A stretch of 64,000 nucleotides of DNA from CAVVDY01 sp963815775 (GTDB lineage: Bacteria; Acidobacteriota; Terriglobia; Terriglobales; Acidobacteriaceae), in the NCBI GenBank assembly GCA_963815775.1, contig CAWFIB010000002.1, forward strand, positions 124,001 to 188,000, read 5' to 3'. Shown one piece after another: positions 52,920-60,638 of the stretch. Both the position numbers and the translations under genes were made by a program. Under the pieces are notes generated by a model, which was not told the origin of the DNA, made no database searches, and was given only the letters and a program-made list of their open reading frames with translations. Every line of letters starts with the position of its first letter. The stretch's first letter is position 1.

Positions 52920-53663
52920 ATGTTTGAAGACAGCCTGATGGAATCAGGGGGGAAGCTGAGGTCGAAGCGGGGAACCACGACTGCCATTTCCTTCATCCTA
53001 CAGATTTTGCTAATCGGCGTTCTCGTACTGTTGCCTCTGGTCTTTACCGAGGCATTACCTAAGCAGCAGCTCATGACGTTCCTGGTTGCTCCGCCCCCGC
53101 CCCCGCCTCCGCCGCCTCCGCCGGCAGCGACTCCGGAGATTAAGGTTGTGAAACGGACCAGTGAGCTAGACAACGGCGAGTTGCGCACTCCCACGAAGAT
53201 CCCAAAGAAAATTCAGATGATTAAGGAAGAGGACACGCCTCCTCCGTCGACTGGTGTTGCGGGGGTTGTAGGTGGCGTCCCGGGTGGCGTCCCGGGTGGC
53301 AGTTTGGGTGGAGTGCTGGGCAGTGTCATCAGTTCGACCCCGACGGCTGTGCCCAAAGTGGCGACGCCGAGCCGCATTCGGGTGTCGCAGGGCGTGTCGC
53401 AGGGCTTGCTGATTCACCAGGTCAGGCCGACCTACCCGGCACTGGCGCGTCAGGCCCGCATTCAGGGCACCGTGGTATTGCAGGCGGTGATCGGCAAGGA
53501 CGGCAACATTCAAAACCTGAAGGTAGTCAGCGGCCATCCCATGCTGGCCCCGGCAGCTCTGGAAGCTGTGAAGCAATGGAAGTACAAGCCGTACTACCTG
53601 AATGGGGAGCCGGTAGAAGTGGACACGACGATCAATGTGAACTTTACCCTGGCTGGCGGATAG
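52920..53663 (+). CDS. TonB-family energy transducer
   Basis: 247 aa. One N-terminal membrane span (about 23-44, AISFILQILLIGVLVLLPLVF) after a basic leader, a run of eleven prolines (57-68), a Gly/Val repeat VGGVPGGVPGGSLGG (encoded by 12-bp GGTGGCGTCCCG units at 53270-53300), and a C-terminal TonB domain (about 160-247) with RPTYPALARQARIQGTVVLQAVIGKDG and AVKQWKYKPYYLNGEPVEV. It couples the inner-membrane proton motor encoded downstream to outer-membrane receptors. Confidence 0.9.
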   Translation: MFEDSLMESGGKLRSKRGTTTAISFILQILLIGVLVLLPLVFTEALPKQQLMTFLVAPPPPPPPPPPPAATPEIKVVKRTSELDNGELRTPTKIPKKIQMIKEEDTPPPSTGVAGVVGGVPGGVPGGSLGGVLGSVISSTPTAVPKVATPSRIRVSQGVSQGLLIHQVRPTYPALARQARIQGTVVLQAVIGKDGNIQNLKVVSGHPMLAPAALEAVKQWKYKPYYLNGEPVEVDTTINVNFTLAGG

Positions 53664-53838
53664 ACCGTCGCTGGCGGCTGGGATCCGCAGATCGGCCAGG
53701 AAGCTCGCCATTCGCGGAACGGCCCGTAACCAGGCGGGCGAAGAGTTTGAGGCCGCACGCTGCGACCCCAAGTAACCGAATCAAGCGCAGTAGCGGACGT
53801 TACTGCGGCAAAGAAGTCCGAGGAGGATAATTCGACTC

Positions 53839-54594
53839 ATGCTTTTAGCTAACCTTGCAACCTACGTGATGAGCCATGTGCCGACAGTCGCTGCCTGGAT
53901 GTTCCAGGAGGGCGTCGGGTGGGATCCAGTCTCCCTCTGGCGACAGATGGGTATTCTGGCCAAGATCGTGGTCGTCGTTCTCTTTATCATGTCAGGCTGG
54001 TCCATCGGCGTGATGATCGACCGCGCCATGGCGTTCAGCGCCGCGCGCAGCCAGTCGCGTGCCTTCGCACCCGCCGTCGCCGGCGCGCTGCGTGAAGGCA
54101 AAATCGATGAGGCCATCAAAGTTGCCGAGCGCAACAAGAAGAGCCACCTGGCCAAGGTCGTCACTGCCGGCCTGCAGGAGTTCAAGGCACACGGCGAATC
54201 GAGCGACATTCCTGGTGAACAGATCGAGGCTTCCCAGCGCGCTCTGCAGCGTGCCGAAGCCATCGTGCACGCCGAGTTGAAGCGCGGTCTCAGCGGCCTG
54301 GCCACCATCGGCTCCACCGCCCCGTTCGTCGGACTGTTCGGTACCGTGGTCGGCATTCTGAACGCCTTCCGTGAAATTTCGACCCAGAAGGCAACTGGCC
54401 TGGGCGCCGTTGCCGGCGGAATTTCGGAAGCGCTGGTGACCACGGCTGTCGGTCTGTTTGTGGCCATCCCGGCCGTGATGATGTTCAACTACTTCACCAG
54501 CAAAGTGGAAGCTTTCGACGTGGAAATGGACAACAGCTCCAGCGAGCTGATCGACTACTTCCTGAAGCGTCGTGGGGCAGGCGTTCGCCGGTAG
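53839..54594 (+). CDS. exbB: MotA/TolQ/ExbB proton channel
   Basis: 251 aa. Three spans: about 30-60 (LAKIVVVVLFIMSGWSIGVMID), about 155-180 and 195-220. The conserved block LSGLATIGSTAPFVGLFGTVVGILNAFREIS..KATGLGAVAGGISEALVTTAVGLFVAIPAVMMFNYF is the MotA_ExbB signature. With the two ExbD proteins it forms the proton-driven motor for the TonB encoded just upstream. TolQ is the alternative reading, but tonB adjacency favours ExbB. Confidence 0.93.
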   Translation: MLLANLATYVMSHVPTVAAWMFQEGVGWDPVSLWRQMGILAKIVVVVLFIMSGWSIGVMIDRAMAFSAARSQSRAFAPAVAGALREGKIDEAIKVAERNKKSHLAKVVTAGLQEFKAHGESSDIPGEQIEASQRALQRAEAIVHAELKRGLSGLATIGSTAPFVGLFGTVVGILNAFREISTQKATGLGAVAGGISEALVTTAVGLFVAIPAVMMFNYFTSKVEAFDVEMDNSSSELIDYFLKRRGAGVRR

Positions 54595-54637
54595 AAGAGG
54601 TGCCTGGCCGACGGGCCACGCAGGAGGTTGAATTCAC

Positions 54638-55114
54638 ATGGCACTAGCCATACGCAACGAAGGTTCGAAGGTGAACTCGAACATCAACGTCACCCCCATG
54701 GTGGACGTGATGCTGGTGTTGCTGATCATCTTCATGGTGATCACGCCCATGTTGCAGAAGGGCGTGAGCGTCGACATGGCAAAGGTGAACAACCCGGTGC
54801 CCATGCCGGACGCTGACAAAGAAGATGCCTTGCTCATCTCCATCATGCGCGATGGCAAGATCTATTTCGGCACCGACGTGGTGACCGCCGACGCTCTGAC
54901 CGAGAAGGTCAAGGACCGGCTGGCGAACCGGGTGGATAAGCGCGTTTTCATCAAGTCCGACGCCCGCGCAAAGTACGGCAGCGTAGTGGATGTGGTGGAC
55001 AACGTGCGCTCCGCCGGCGTCGACGATGTCGGTTTGTTGACCGAGCAGAACAAGACGAAGCCCACCACTCAGACGCCCCCACCATCGACGGGGGCAGGAG
55101 CGGGTTCGCAATAG
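54638..55114 (+). CDS. exbD: ExbD/TolR family biopolymer transport protein, copy 1
   Basis: 158 aa. Short cytosolic leader, then NVTPMVDVMLVLLIIFMVITPM, one span containing the essential Asp (about residue 24) that carries protons. The periplasmic domain has LISIMRDGKIYFGTDVV, RVFIKSDARAKYGSVVDVVDNVRSAGVDDVGLLTE. A Thr/Pro/Ser/Gly tail follows. It partners with ExbB. Confidence 0.93.
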   Translation: MALAIRNEGSKVNSNINVTPMVDVMLVLLIIFMVITPMLQKGVSVDMAKVNNPVPMPDADKEDALLISIMRDGKIYFGTDVVTADALTEKVKDRLANRVDKRVFIKSDARAKYGSVVDVVDNVRSAGVDDVGLLTEQNKTKPTTQTPPPSTGAGAGSQ

Positions 55115-55123
55115 GAGTTTCCT

Positions 55124-55564
55124 ATGTCAATGGCAGTTGGAGGGTCGGGGAGCGGACCTACAGCGGACATGAACGTGACCCCGCTGATCGATGTGTTGCT
55201 GGTGTTGCTGATCATCTTTATGGTGATCACGCCGCTCACGCCGAAGGGTCTGGATGCACTGGTGCCCCAGCCCCCGAAAGATCAGCAGAAGCAACCGGAG
55301 TCGAACGACCGCACCATCGTCGTGCAGCTCCTACGGGGCGCCGGAGACAAGCCGGCGCTGAAGATTAACCAGGACGACGTCACTTGGGAGAACCTGGAAG
55401 GCCGCTTGAACGACATCTACAAGACGCGTGCCGAAAAGGTGATGTTCGTAAAGGCGGACAACGATCTGCCGTTTGAGGATGTGGCCCAGGTCATCGACAT
55501 CGCGCACGCCGCCGGCGTCGATAAGGTTGGTCTGATTACGGCGAAAATTGAGGCCGGCGGCTAG
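55124..55564 (+). CDS. exbD: ExbD/TolR family biopolymer transport protein, copy 2
   Basis: 146 aa paralogue starting 10 bp after the first exbD. Same layout: DMNVTPLIDVLLVLLIIFMVITPL with the membrane Asp, then a periplasmic domain ending EKVMFVKADNDLPFEDVAQVIDIAHAAGVDKVGLITAKIE. The membrane segments are almost identical while the periplasmic halves differ, consistent with two ExbD partners for one ExbB. Confidence 0.93.
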   Translation: MSMAVGGSGSGPTADMNVTPLIDVLLVLLIIFMVITPLTPKGLDALVPQPPKDQQKQPESNDRTIVVQLLRGAGDKPALKINQDDVTWENLEGRLNDIYKTRAEKVMFVKADNDLPFEDVAQVIDIAHAAGVDKVGLITAKIEAGG

Positions 55565-55684
55565 TCGAACGCCGGACCTCGTTCGGGAAGCACTCCTCCT
55601 CGTGGACGGGCGGGACAATCGCAGGGCGATGTCCCGCCGGCCCTGCTGGAAACCCGATCAACGCAACGGAGAGTGACAACTACG

Positions 55685-56521
55685 ATGAACAAGACAGGAC
55701 GGGTACTCAGCGTACTTGCTGTGCTGCTCGCGCTTCTTTCCGCCGTGGGCTGCAACAAGCTAAGGGCCCGCGACCAGTTGAACAAGGGCGTCAATTCCTA
55801 CAAGAACGCGCAATACGAAGAAGCCATTGAGCACTTCAAGAACGCGGTCGCGCTCGATCCCCAACTGATCAATGCGCAACTTTATCTTGCCACCGCTTAC
55901 ATGCAGCAATACATTCCGGGCGCTGATTCGCCCGATAACAATCGGTATGCCGAGGAAGCGATCGACGAGTTCAAGAAGGTGATTGAAACCAATCCCCCCA
56001 AAGAGCAGAAGCTGCTGGCGCTGAAGGGCATCGCCTCGCTCTACTTCAACATGAAGAAGATGGACCAGGCCCGGGAGTACCACCTGAAGGTGGCCGCACT
56101 CGATCCCAACGATCCTGAGGCTTACTACTCCATCGGCGTGATTGACTGGACGGAGGCCTACCAGCCCCGCATGGCGGCGCGGGCCAAGCTCGGCCTGAAG
56201 CCCACGGATGATCCTAAAGGCAAGGACTGCACCGAGCTGCTGAAGGAAATCAAGGACAAGAACGAGCCGGTGGTGCAGGACGGTATTCAGAACCTGCAGA
56301 AGGCGCTGCAGTTGCGCCCGGACTATGACGACGCGATGGCTTACCTGAACCTGATGTACCGCGAGGACGCCGATCTGCAATGCGACAATCCGGATGCCCG
56401 CAAGCAGGACCTGAAGATCGCCGATGACTGGGTCGACAAGAACCTGGCGACCAAGAAGCAGAAGCTCGAGAAGGCCGGGCCTTCCGGCATCGTGACGACC
56501 GAATCACCTACGAATCAATGA
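55685..56521 (+). CDS. TPR lipoprotein
   Basis: 278 aa from the ATG at 55685 (GGAG upstream). Lipoprotein signal KTGRVLSVLAVLLALLSAVGC with lipidated Cys near residue 23. TPR motifs: QLNKGVNSYKNAQYEEAIEHFKNAVALDPQ, a second covering EEAIDEFKKVIE..., a third YFNMKKMDQAREYHLKVAALDPND and a fourth in GIQNLQKALQLRPDYDDAMAYLNLMY. It ends the tonB-exbB-exbD-exbD run and may scaffold that complex in the periplasm. A strong terminator follows. Confidence 0.82.
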   Translation: MNKTGRVLSVLAVLLALLSAVGCNKLRARDQLNKGVNSYKNAQYEEAIEHFKNAVALDPQLINAQLYLATAYMQQYIPGADSPDNNRYAEEAIDEFKKVIETNPPKEQKLLALKGIASLYFNMKKMDQAREYHLKVAALDPNDPEAYYSIGVIDWTEAYQPRMAARAKLGLKPTDDPKGKDCTELLKEIKDKNEPVVQDGIQNLQKALQLRPDYDDAMAYLNLMYREDADLQCDNPDARKQDLKIADDWVDKNLATKKQKLEKAGPSGIVTTESPTNQ

Positions 56522-56543
56522 CGCAGTTGCGGAGTTGACTTAG

Positions 56544-56572
56544 GCCCCTCTGCAAAGAGGGGCTTTGTTTTT
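56544..56572 (+). terminator. rho-independent terminator after the ton operon
   Basis: GCCCCTCT, GNRA tetraloop GCAA, AGAGGGGC, then TTTGTTTTT. An 8-bp GC-rich stem with a T-run 22 bp after the TPR gene stop codon; the clearest intrinsic terminator in the window. Confidence 0.9.
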
Positions 56573-56687
56573 GCAGTCATCCAGCGCAGTCACCAGGACC
56601 CGGTTTCTCTGCATCACAAATACGTGTGACGGCGATACTGCTTTGGGAAATCCGGTACAGTAGAATTCTCAGTTCGCCAAGTACCCC

Positions 56688-58223
56688 ATGTTCAAGCGCA
56701 TTCTAATTGCCAATCGCGGTGAGATCGCCGTCCGCATTATTCGCGCCTGCCGCGAAATGGGGGTCGAATCGGTCGTCGTCTTCTCCGATGTCGACCGGCG
56801 CGCGCTGCACGTCCGCAAAGCCGATTACGCGTACCACATCGGACCGGCAACGGCCAGCGAGTCATACCTCAACATGGAGAAGATCCTGGATGTCGCGAGG
56901 CGCAGCGGTGCGGAGGCCATTCATCCCGGGTACGGATTCTTGTCCGAGAATGCCAAGTTTGCACGCGCCTGCAAGGAGGCGGGAGTAAAGTTCATTGGCC
57001 CGACGGCAGAGTCGATGGAGATGATGGGTTCCAAGACGCGCGCGCGCCAGAACATGAAGCGTGCCGGTGTTCCCTTTGTGCCGGGATCGGAACGCGGACT
57101 CGAGTTCGACGGCATCGAGCGCATGGCGGAACAGATTGGCTATCCCGTCATGCTGAAGGCAGCGGCCGGCGGCGGCGGCAAAGGTATGCGCATGGTCAAG
57201 GCGCATGACGAACTGCGCTCTGCATATGATGCCGCACGCAGCGAGGCGCAACGTTCGTTTGGCGACAACGAGGTTTACATCGAGAAATTCATTGTCAATC
57301 CACGACACGTCGAAATGCAGATCTTCGGCGATGAGTACGGCAATGTGGTGTACCTCGGGGAGCGCGAATGTTCCATCCAGCGCCGTCATCAGAAGGTGTT
57401 GGAGGAGTCGCCCTCGCCGATCGTCGACGAAGATATGCGCCGCCGCATGGGAGAAGTCGCGGTGCGGGTCGCCAAGGCGGCGAATTACGTAAACGCCGGC
57501 ACGGTCGAGTTCCTGGTGGATGAGCAGCGCAACTTTCACTTCCTGGAGATGAACACACGGCTTCAGGTGGAGCATCCTGTCACTGAGTTCGTCACCGGCA
57601 TTGATCTCGTGCATCTGCAACTCAGGGTGGCAAGCGGCGAAAAGCTGCCGTTCACCCAGGAGGACGTCAAGCTCCGTGGCCATGCCATCGAGTGCCGCAT
57701 TTACGCTGAAGATCCCGACAACAACTTTTTCCCGTCGCCGGGGCAGATCACCCGTCTGATTTCACCCTCGGGGCCGGGCATTCGACGCGACAGCGGCATG
57801 TATGAAGGCTGGACCGTGCCCATCGATTACGACCCGCTGCTGGCCAAGTTGGTTGGCTATGGCGAAACGCGCAATGACGCGATCAACCGCCTGCTGCGCG
57901 CGCTGTATGAATACTTTGTCGGCGGCATCAAGACCAACATCTCGCTCTTCCGGCGCATTCTGAAAGACCCTGATTTTCGGGCAGGCAACCTCGATACCGG
58001 CTTCCTGGATCGTCTTCTGACTCAGCCATCGACCGAAACCGACGAGCGCCGGCCACTGATTGCAGCCATGGGCGCCGCGATCTTCGCCACCATGGAACCC
58101 AAGGCCACCCTGCCGGGGACTAACGGCGTGGCCGTGTCCGCGGGCAGCAATGGTACAGCCCCGCGGCCTGAGGTCTCGGGATGGCGGCGCGCCGGGCGGA
58201 TTGAAGCGCTGCGGGAGAGATAA
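56688..58223 (+). CDS. accC: biotin carboxylase (acetyl/propionyl-CoA carboxylase AccC-type)
   Basis: 511 aa. ATP-grasp enzyme that carboxylates biotin on its carrier protein. Landmarks: FKRILIANRGEIAVRIIRACREMG, HPGYGFLSENAKFA, KAAAGGGGKGMRMV (ATP loop), EKFIVNPRHVEMQIFGD, ERECSIQRRHQKVLEESPSP, EMNTRLQVEHPVTE. It is about 60 residues longer than E. coli AccC (449), with an Ala/Gly/Asn-rich C-terminal tail. The matching biotin carrier gene lies 484 bp downstream, separated by a hicBA module. This arrangement fits an acyl-CoA carboxylase of the propionyl type as well as AccC. Confidence 0.93.
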   Translation: MFKRILIANRGEIAVRIIRACREMGVESVVVFSDVDRRALHVRKADYAYHIGPATASESYLNMEKILDVARRSGAEAIHPGYGFLSENAKFARACKEAGVKFIGPTAESMEMMGSKTRARQNMKRAGVPFVPGSERGLEFDGIERMAEQIGYPVMLKAAAGGGGKGMRMVKAHDELRSAYDAARSEAQRSFGDNEVYIEKFIVNPRHVEMQIFGDEYGNVVYLGERECSIQRRHQKVLEESPSPIVDEDMRRRMGEVAVRVAKAANYVNAGTVEFLVDEQRNFHFLEMNTRLQVEHPVTEFVTGIDLVHLQLRVASGEKLPFTQEDVKLRGHAIECRIYAEDPDNNFFPSPGQITRLISPSGPGIRRDSGMYEGWTVPIDYDPLLAKLVGYGETRNDAINRLLRALYEYFVGGIKTNISLFRRILKDPDFRAGNLDTGFLDRLLTQPSTETDERRPLIAAMGAAIFATMEPKATLPGTNGVAVSAGSNGTAPRPEVSGWRRAGRIEALRER

Positions 58224-58268
58224 GGCTTTACCGACGCCTTTAGCCGGAAGCTCCCGTATCATGTAAGC

Positions 58269-58505
58269 ATGACCATGATTCTTAATGCTGTCTTTGAAGA
58301 GATTCCAGCGTCAGAGGGTGGCGGCTATCTGGCCTACGTTGAGGAATTGCCTGGCGCGATCTCCGAAGGTGACACACTGGAAGAGGCCCGCGATAATCTC
58401 CGCGACGCAGTCGCATTATTGCTGGAAGCGAATCGCGAGCTCACGAACAAGCCCGCCGATGGGAAGCGCGTGCGGCGTGAGCAAATTACGGTATCAGTGG
58501 CCTAG
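58269..58505 (+). CDS. hicB: HicB-family antitoxin
   Basis: 78 aa. VFEEIPASEGGGYLAYVEELPGAISEGDTLEEARDNLRDAVALLLEANRE is the HicB RNase H-like domain that binds HicA. It lacks a separate DNA-binding domain. The start may be either of two ATGs two codons apart. Its toxin gene begins 4 bp after the stop but is frameshifted. Confidence 0.87.
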   Translation: MTMILNAVFEEIPASEGGGYLAYVEELPGAISEGDTLEEARDNLRDAVALLLEANRELTNKPADGKRVRREQITVSVA

Positions 58506-58508
58506 CGA

Positions 58509-58698
58509 TTGAAGCGAACTGACCTCATTCGCCACTTGGAACTTAATGGGTGCGTCTTGTTGCGCGAAGGAGGAAAGCAGCGTTTATCACAACCCGAAAG
58601 CGCGACGCACAAGCACGTTACCAAGGCATAACGAGATCAAGAACCCCACTGCGGTACGCATTTGTAAGCAGTTAGCAGTACCCGAACCCAGGCGGTGA
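58509..58698 (+). pseudogene. hicA: hicA toxin, frameshifted
   Basis: From a TTG at 58509 the frame reads KRTDLIRHLELNGCVLLREGGK, the HicA N-terminus, then shifts after GGAAAGCAG. The rest of HicA continues in another frame as VYHNPKARRTSTLPRHNEIKN... and ends at the TGA at 58696. In the original frame a stop occurs at 58629. The expected codons for K-H-S-V would need two more bases (CACAGC where CAGC is present), so a 2-bp deletion explains it. The functional His in the GGxH motif is destroyed. Confidence 0.82.
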
Positions 58699-58707
58699 TT
58701 GGAAGCT

Positions 58708-59208
58708 ATGACCTACGACGTTGTGGTAGATGGCAAGACGCATCGGGTGGAGCTGACGCGGGGCGAGCAGATGTGGCAATGCTCGATCGATGGCCAGGCC
58801 ATGGAGGTCGATGCTGCCCTCACCGCGCGCGATGTTCTGTCGATCCTGATTGGCGACAAGCAATATGAAATCAAGCGCGAGCGCTCCTTGCGCGGCGAGC
58901 TGCACATGGTCATCGGCAGCGCGCGTTATGCGGTGGACGTACAGGACCCCCGCTCGCTACGCACCCGGCGGGCTGCTGCGGGCAGCGAAGCCGGTCCGCA
59001 GAAGCTGACCGCCGCCATGCCCGGCAAGATCATCCGCATCATGGTGAAGGAAAAAGACGAGGTCAAGTCCGGGCAGGCCGTGCTGGTCATGGAAGCCATG
59101 AAGATGCAGAACGAAATGAAGTCGCCCAAAGATGGCCGGGTGCAGAAGATCCTCACCGCAGAGGGCTCGACTGTAAACGCGGGCGACACGCTGGCGGTGA
59201 TTGAGTAA
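58708..59208 (+). CDS. biotin carboxyl carrier protein
   Basis: 166 aa from the ATG at 58708 (or the TTG at 58699). The C-terminal biotinyl domain (about 95-166) has PGKIIRIMVKEKDEVKSGQAVLVMEAMKMQNEMKSPKDGRV, with biotin on the Lys of EAMKM. The N-terminal half (TYDVVVDGKTHRVEL..., GDKQYEIKRERSLRGE) is the beta-domain typical of propionyl-CoA and pyruvate carboxylase carriers, not E. coli AccB. It works with the upstream biotin carboxylase; a carboxyltransferase is not in the window. Confidence 0.9.
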   Translation: MTYDVVVDGKTHRVELTRGEQMWQCSIDGQAMEVDAALTARDVLSILIGDKQYEIKRERSLRGELHMVIGSARYAVDVQDPRSLRTRRAAAGSEAGPQKLTAAMPGKIIRIMVKEKDEVKSGQAVLVMEAMKMQNEMKSPKDGRVQKILTAEGSTVNAGDTLAVIE

Positions 59209-59247
59209 GCCATCGTATAACCCCTTCCGGTCCCGAGCGATAGATTT

Positions 59248-59321
59248 CACCACGGAGGTACGGAGTACACGGAGGGCTTTGAAATCAAGGAATTCTCCGC
59301 GACCTCCGTGTCTCCGTGGTG
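59248..59321. repeat. CACCACGGAG-type hairpin element
   Basis: CACCACGGAGGTACGGAGTA, continuing CACGGAGG, faces CCTCCGTGTCTCCGTGGTG, an almost perfect inverted repeat with a 30-bp loop. Same element type as the arms at 29641-29917. Confidence 0.8.
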
Positions 59322-59363
59322 CCCCCAAATGTCAGCGTGTATACAGGCTCCTATAATCTTCCG

Positions 59364-60545
59364 ATGCAGAAGCACTGGAAGACCAGGCTGATTCATTCTG
59401 ACGCACGCATTCCTGAGGGCTTTCGCTCGCTCAACGTTCCGGTCCATCGCGCTTCCACTACGGTCTTTCCCGATGCAGCGGCGGTGACCGATCAGTGGGA
59501 CGTGCACGAGGTCGGATACACCTATGGTCTCTTCGGCACGCCGACCGTGCTGGAACTGGCTGCCCGCATCTGCGAGCTTGAAGGCGGCTATCGCACGCTG
59601 ATCACGCCCGGCGGCCAGAGCGCCATCGCGCTCATCCAGCTTGCATTCCTCAAGGCGGGGGACCACGTTCTTCTGCCCGAGAGCGTTTACGGTCCGAACC
59701 GCTCGCTCGCCCATCGCGTGCTGCGCAAGTTTGGTGTAGAGATCAGTTACTACCAGCCACTGGTCGGCGGCGATATCGAGTCACTCATCCGTCCGAATAC
59801 CAGGCTTGTGTGGTGCGAGAGTCCCGGCTCGATCACTATGGAGGTGCAGGACGTTCCGGCGATCGCTGCGGCGGCACACGCGCACGGCGCACTGGTTGCG
59901 CTCGACAACACCTGGTCGGCGGGCGTGCTCTTTGACGCCTTCGCCCACGGCGTGGACATCACCATGCAGGCGTTGACGAAATATGTCGGCGGGCACAGCG
60001 ACCTGCTGCTCGGATCGATCACAGCGAAAGATCCTGAGCTTCACAAGCAACTCGGCGCAACGCACCAGGTAGTCGGCATCGCGGCTTCACCCGATGATTG
60101 TAGCCTTGCGCTTCGCGGCCTAAAGACCATGGCAGTACGGCTGCAGGCGATCGAAGAGTCAGCAAAGAAGATCGCGTTGTGGCTTCGCGACCGGCGGGAG
60201 ATCGAGCGCGTTCTGCATCCGGCGCTGGAATCCTGCCCTGGGCATGAGTTTTGGGAGCGCGATTTCACCGGCTCCTCCGGCGTCTTCTCCATCGTCTTTA
60301 AGCCTGAATTCTCCAAGGCGCAGGTCCCGGCATTCGTGAACACGCTCGAGCTTTTCAAGATCGGCTACAGCTGGGGCGGCGTCACCAGCCTGGCGGTGGC
60401 GTACGACTTCGGCGAATGGGCCACGCGTCCCGACTACGGCCATCGCATCGTGCGGTTGAACATCGGGCTGGAGGAAACCGGCGACCTGATCGCGGACCTG
60501 GAGAACGCACTCGCTAAAGCGAAGTCATCCGGCTTCCCGGATTGA
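59364..60545 (+). CDS. metC: cystathionine beta-lyase / Cys-Met metabolism PLP enzyme
   Basis: 393 aa from the ATG at 59364. Fold-type I PLP enzyme: NVPVHRASTTVFPD, YGLFGTPTVLELAARICELEGG, the PLP lysine in ALTKYVGGHSDLLLGS, and SLGGVTSLA-type C-terminus (YSWGGVTSLAVAYDF). The SWGG variant and the R..GYS..G pattern resemble beta-lyases more than gamma-synthases. It cleaves cystathionine to homocysteine, pyruvate and ammonia if so. Exact reaction is uncertain among this family. Confidence 0.8.
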   Translation: MQKHWKTRLIHSDARIPEGFRSLNVPVHRASTTVFPDAAAVTDQWDVHEVGYTYGLFGTPTVLELAARICELEGGYRTLITPGGQSAIALIQLAFLKAGDHVLLPESVYGPNRSLAHRVLRKFGVEISYYQPLVGGDIESLIRPNTRLVWCESPGSITMEVQDVPAIAAAAHAHGALVALDNTWSAGVLFDAFAHGVDITMQALTKYVGGHSDLLLGSITAKDPELHKQLGATHQVVGIAASPDDCSLALRGLKTMAVRLQAIEESAKKIALWLRDRREIERVLHPALESCPGHEFWERDFTGSSGVFSIVFKPEFSKAQVPAFVNTLELFKIGYSWGGVTSLAVAYDFGEWATRPDYGHRIVRLNIGLEETGDLIADLENALAKAKSSGFPD

Positions 60546-60638
60546 ACCCCGATCACAGACCAGGTGAGGTTTGTTCTTACGAAAACCTGCTGGAAGAGTT
60601 AAGATTCCTGAGCTTCACCGCTGGTTCTGGAGGTGAGT

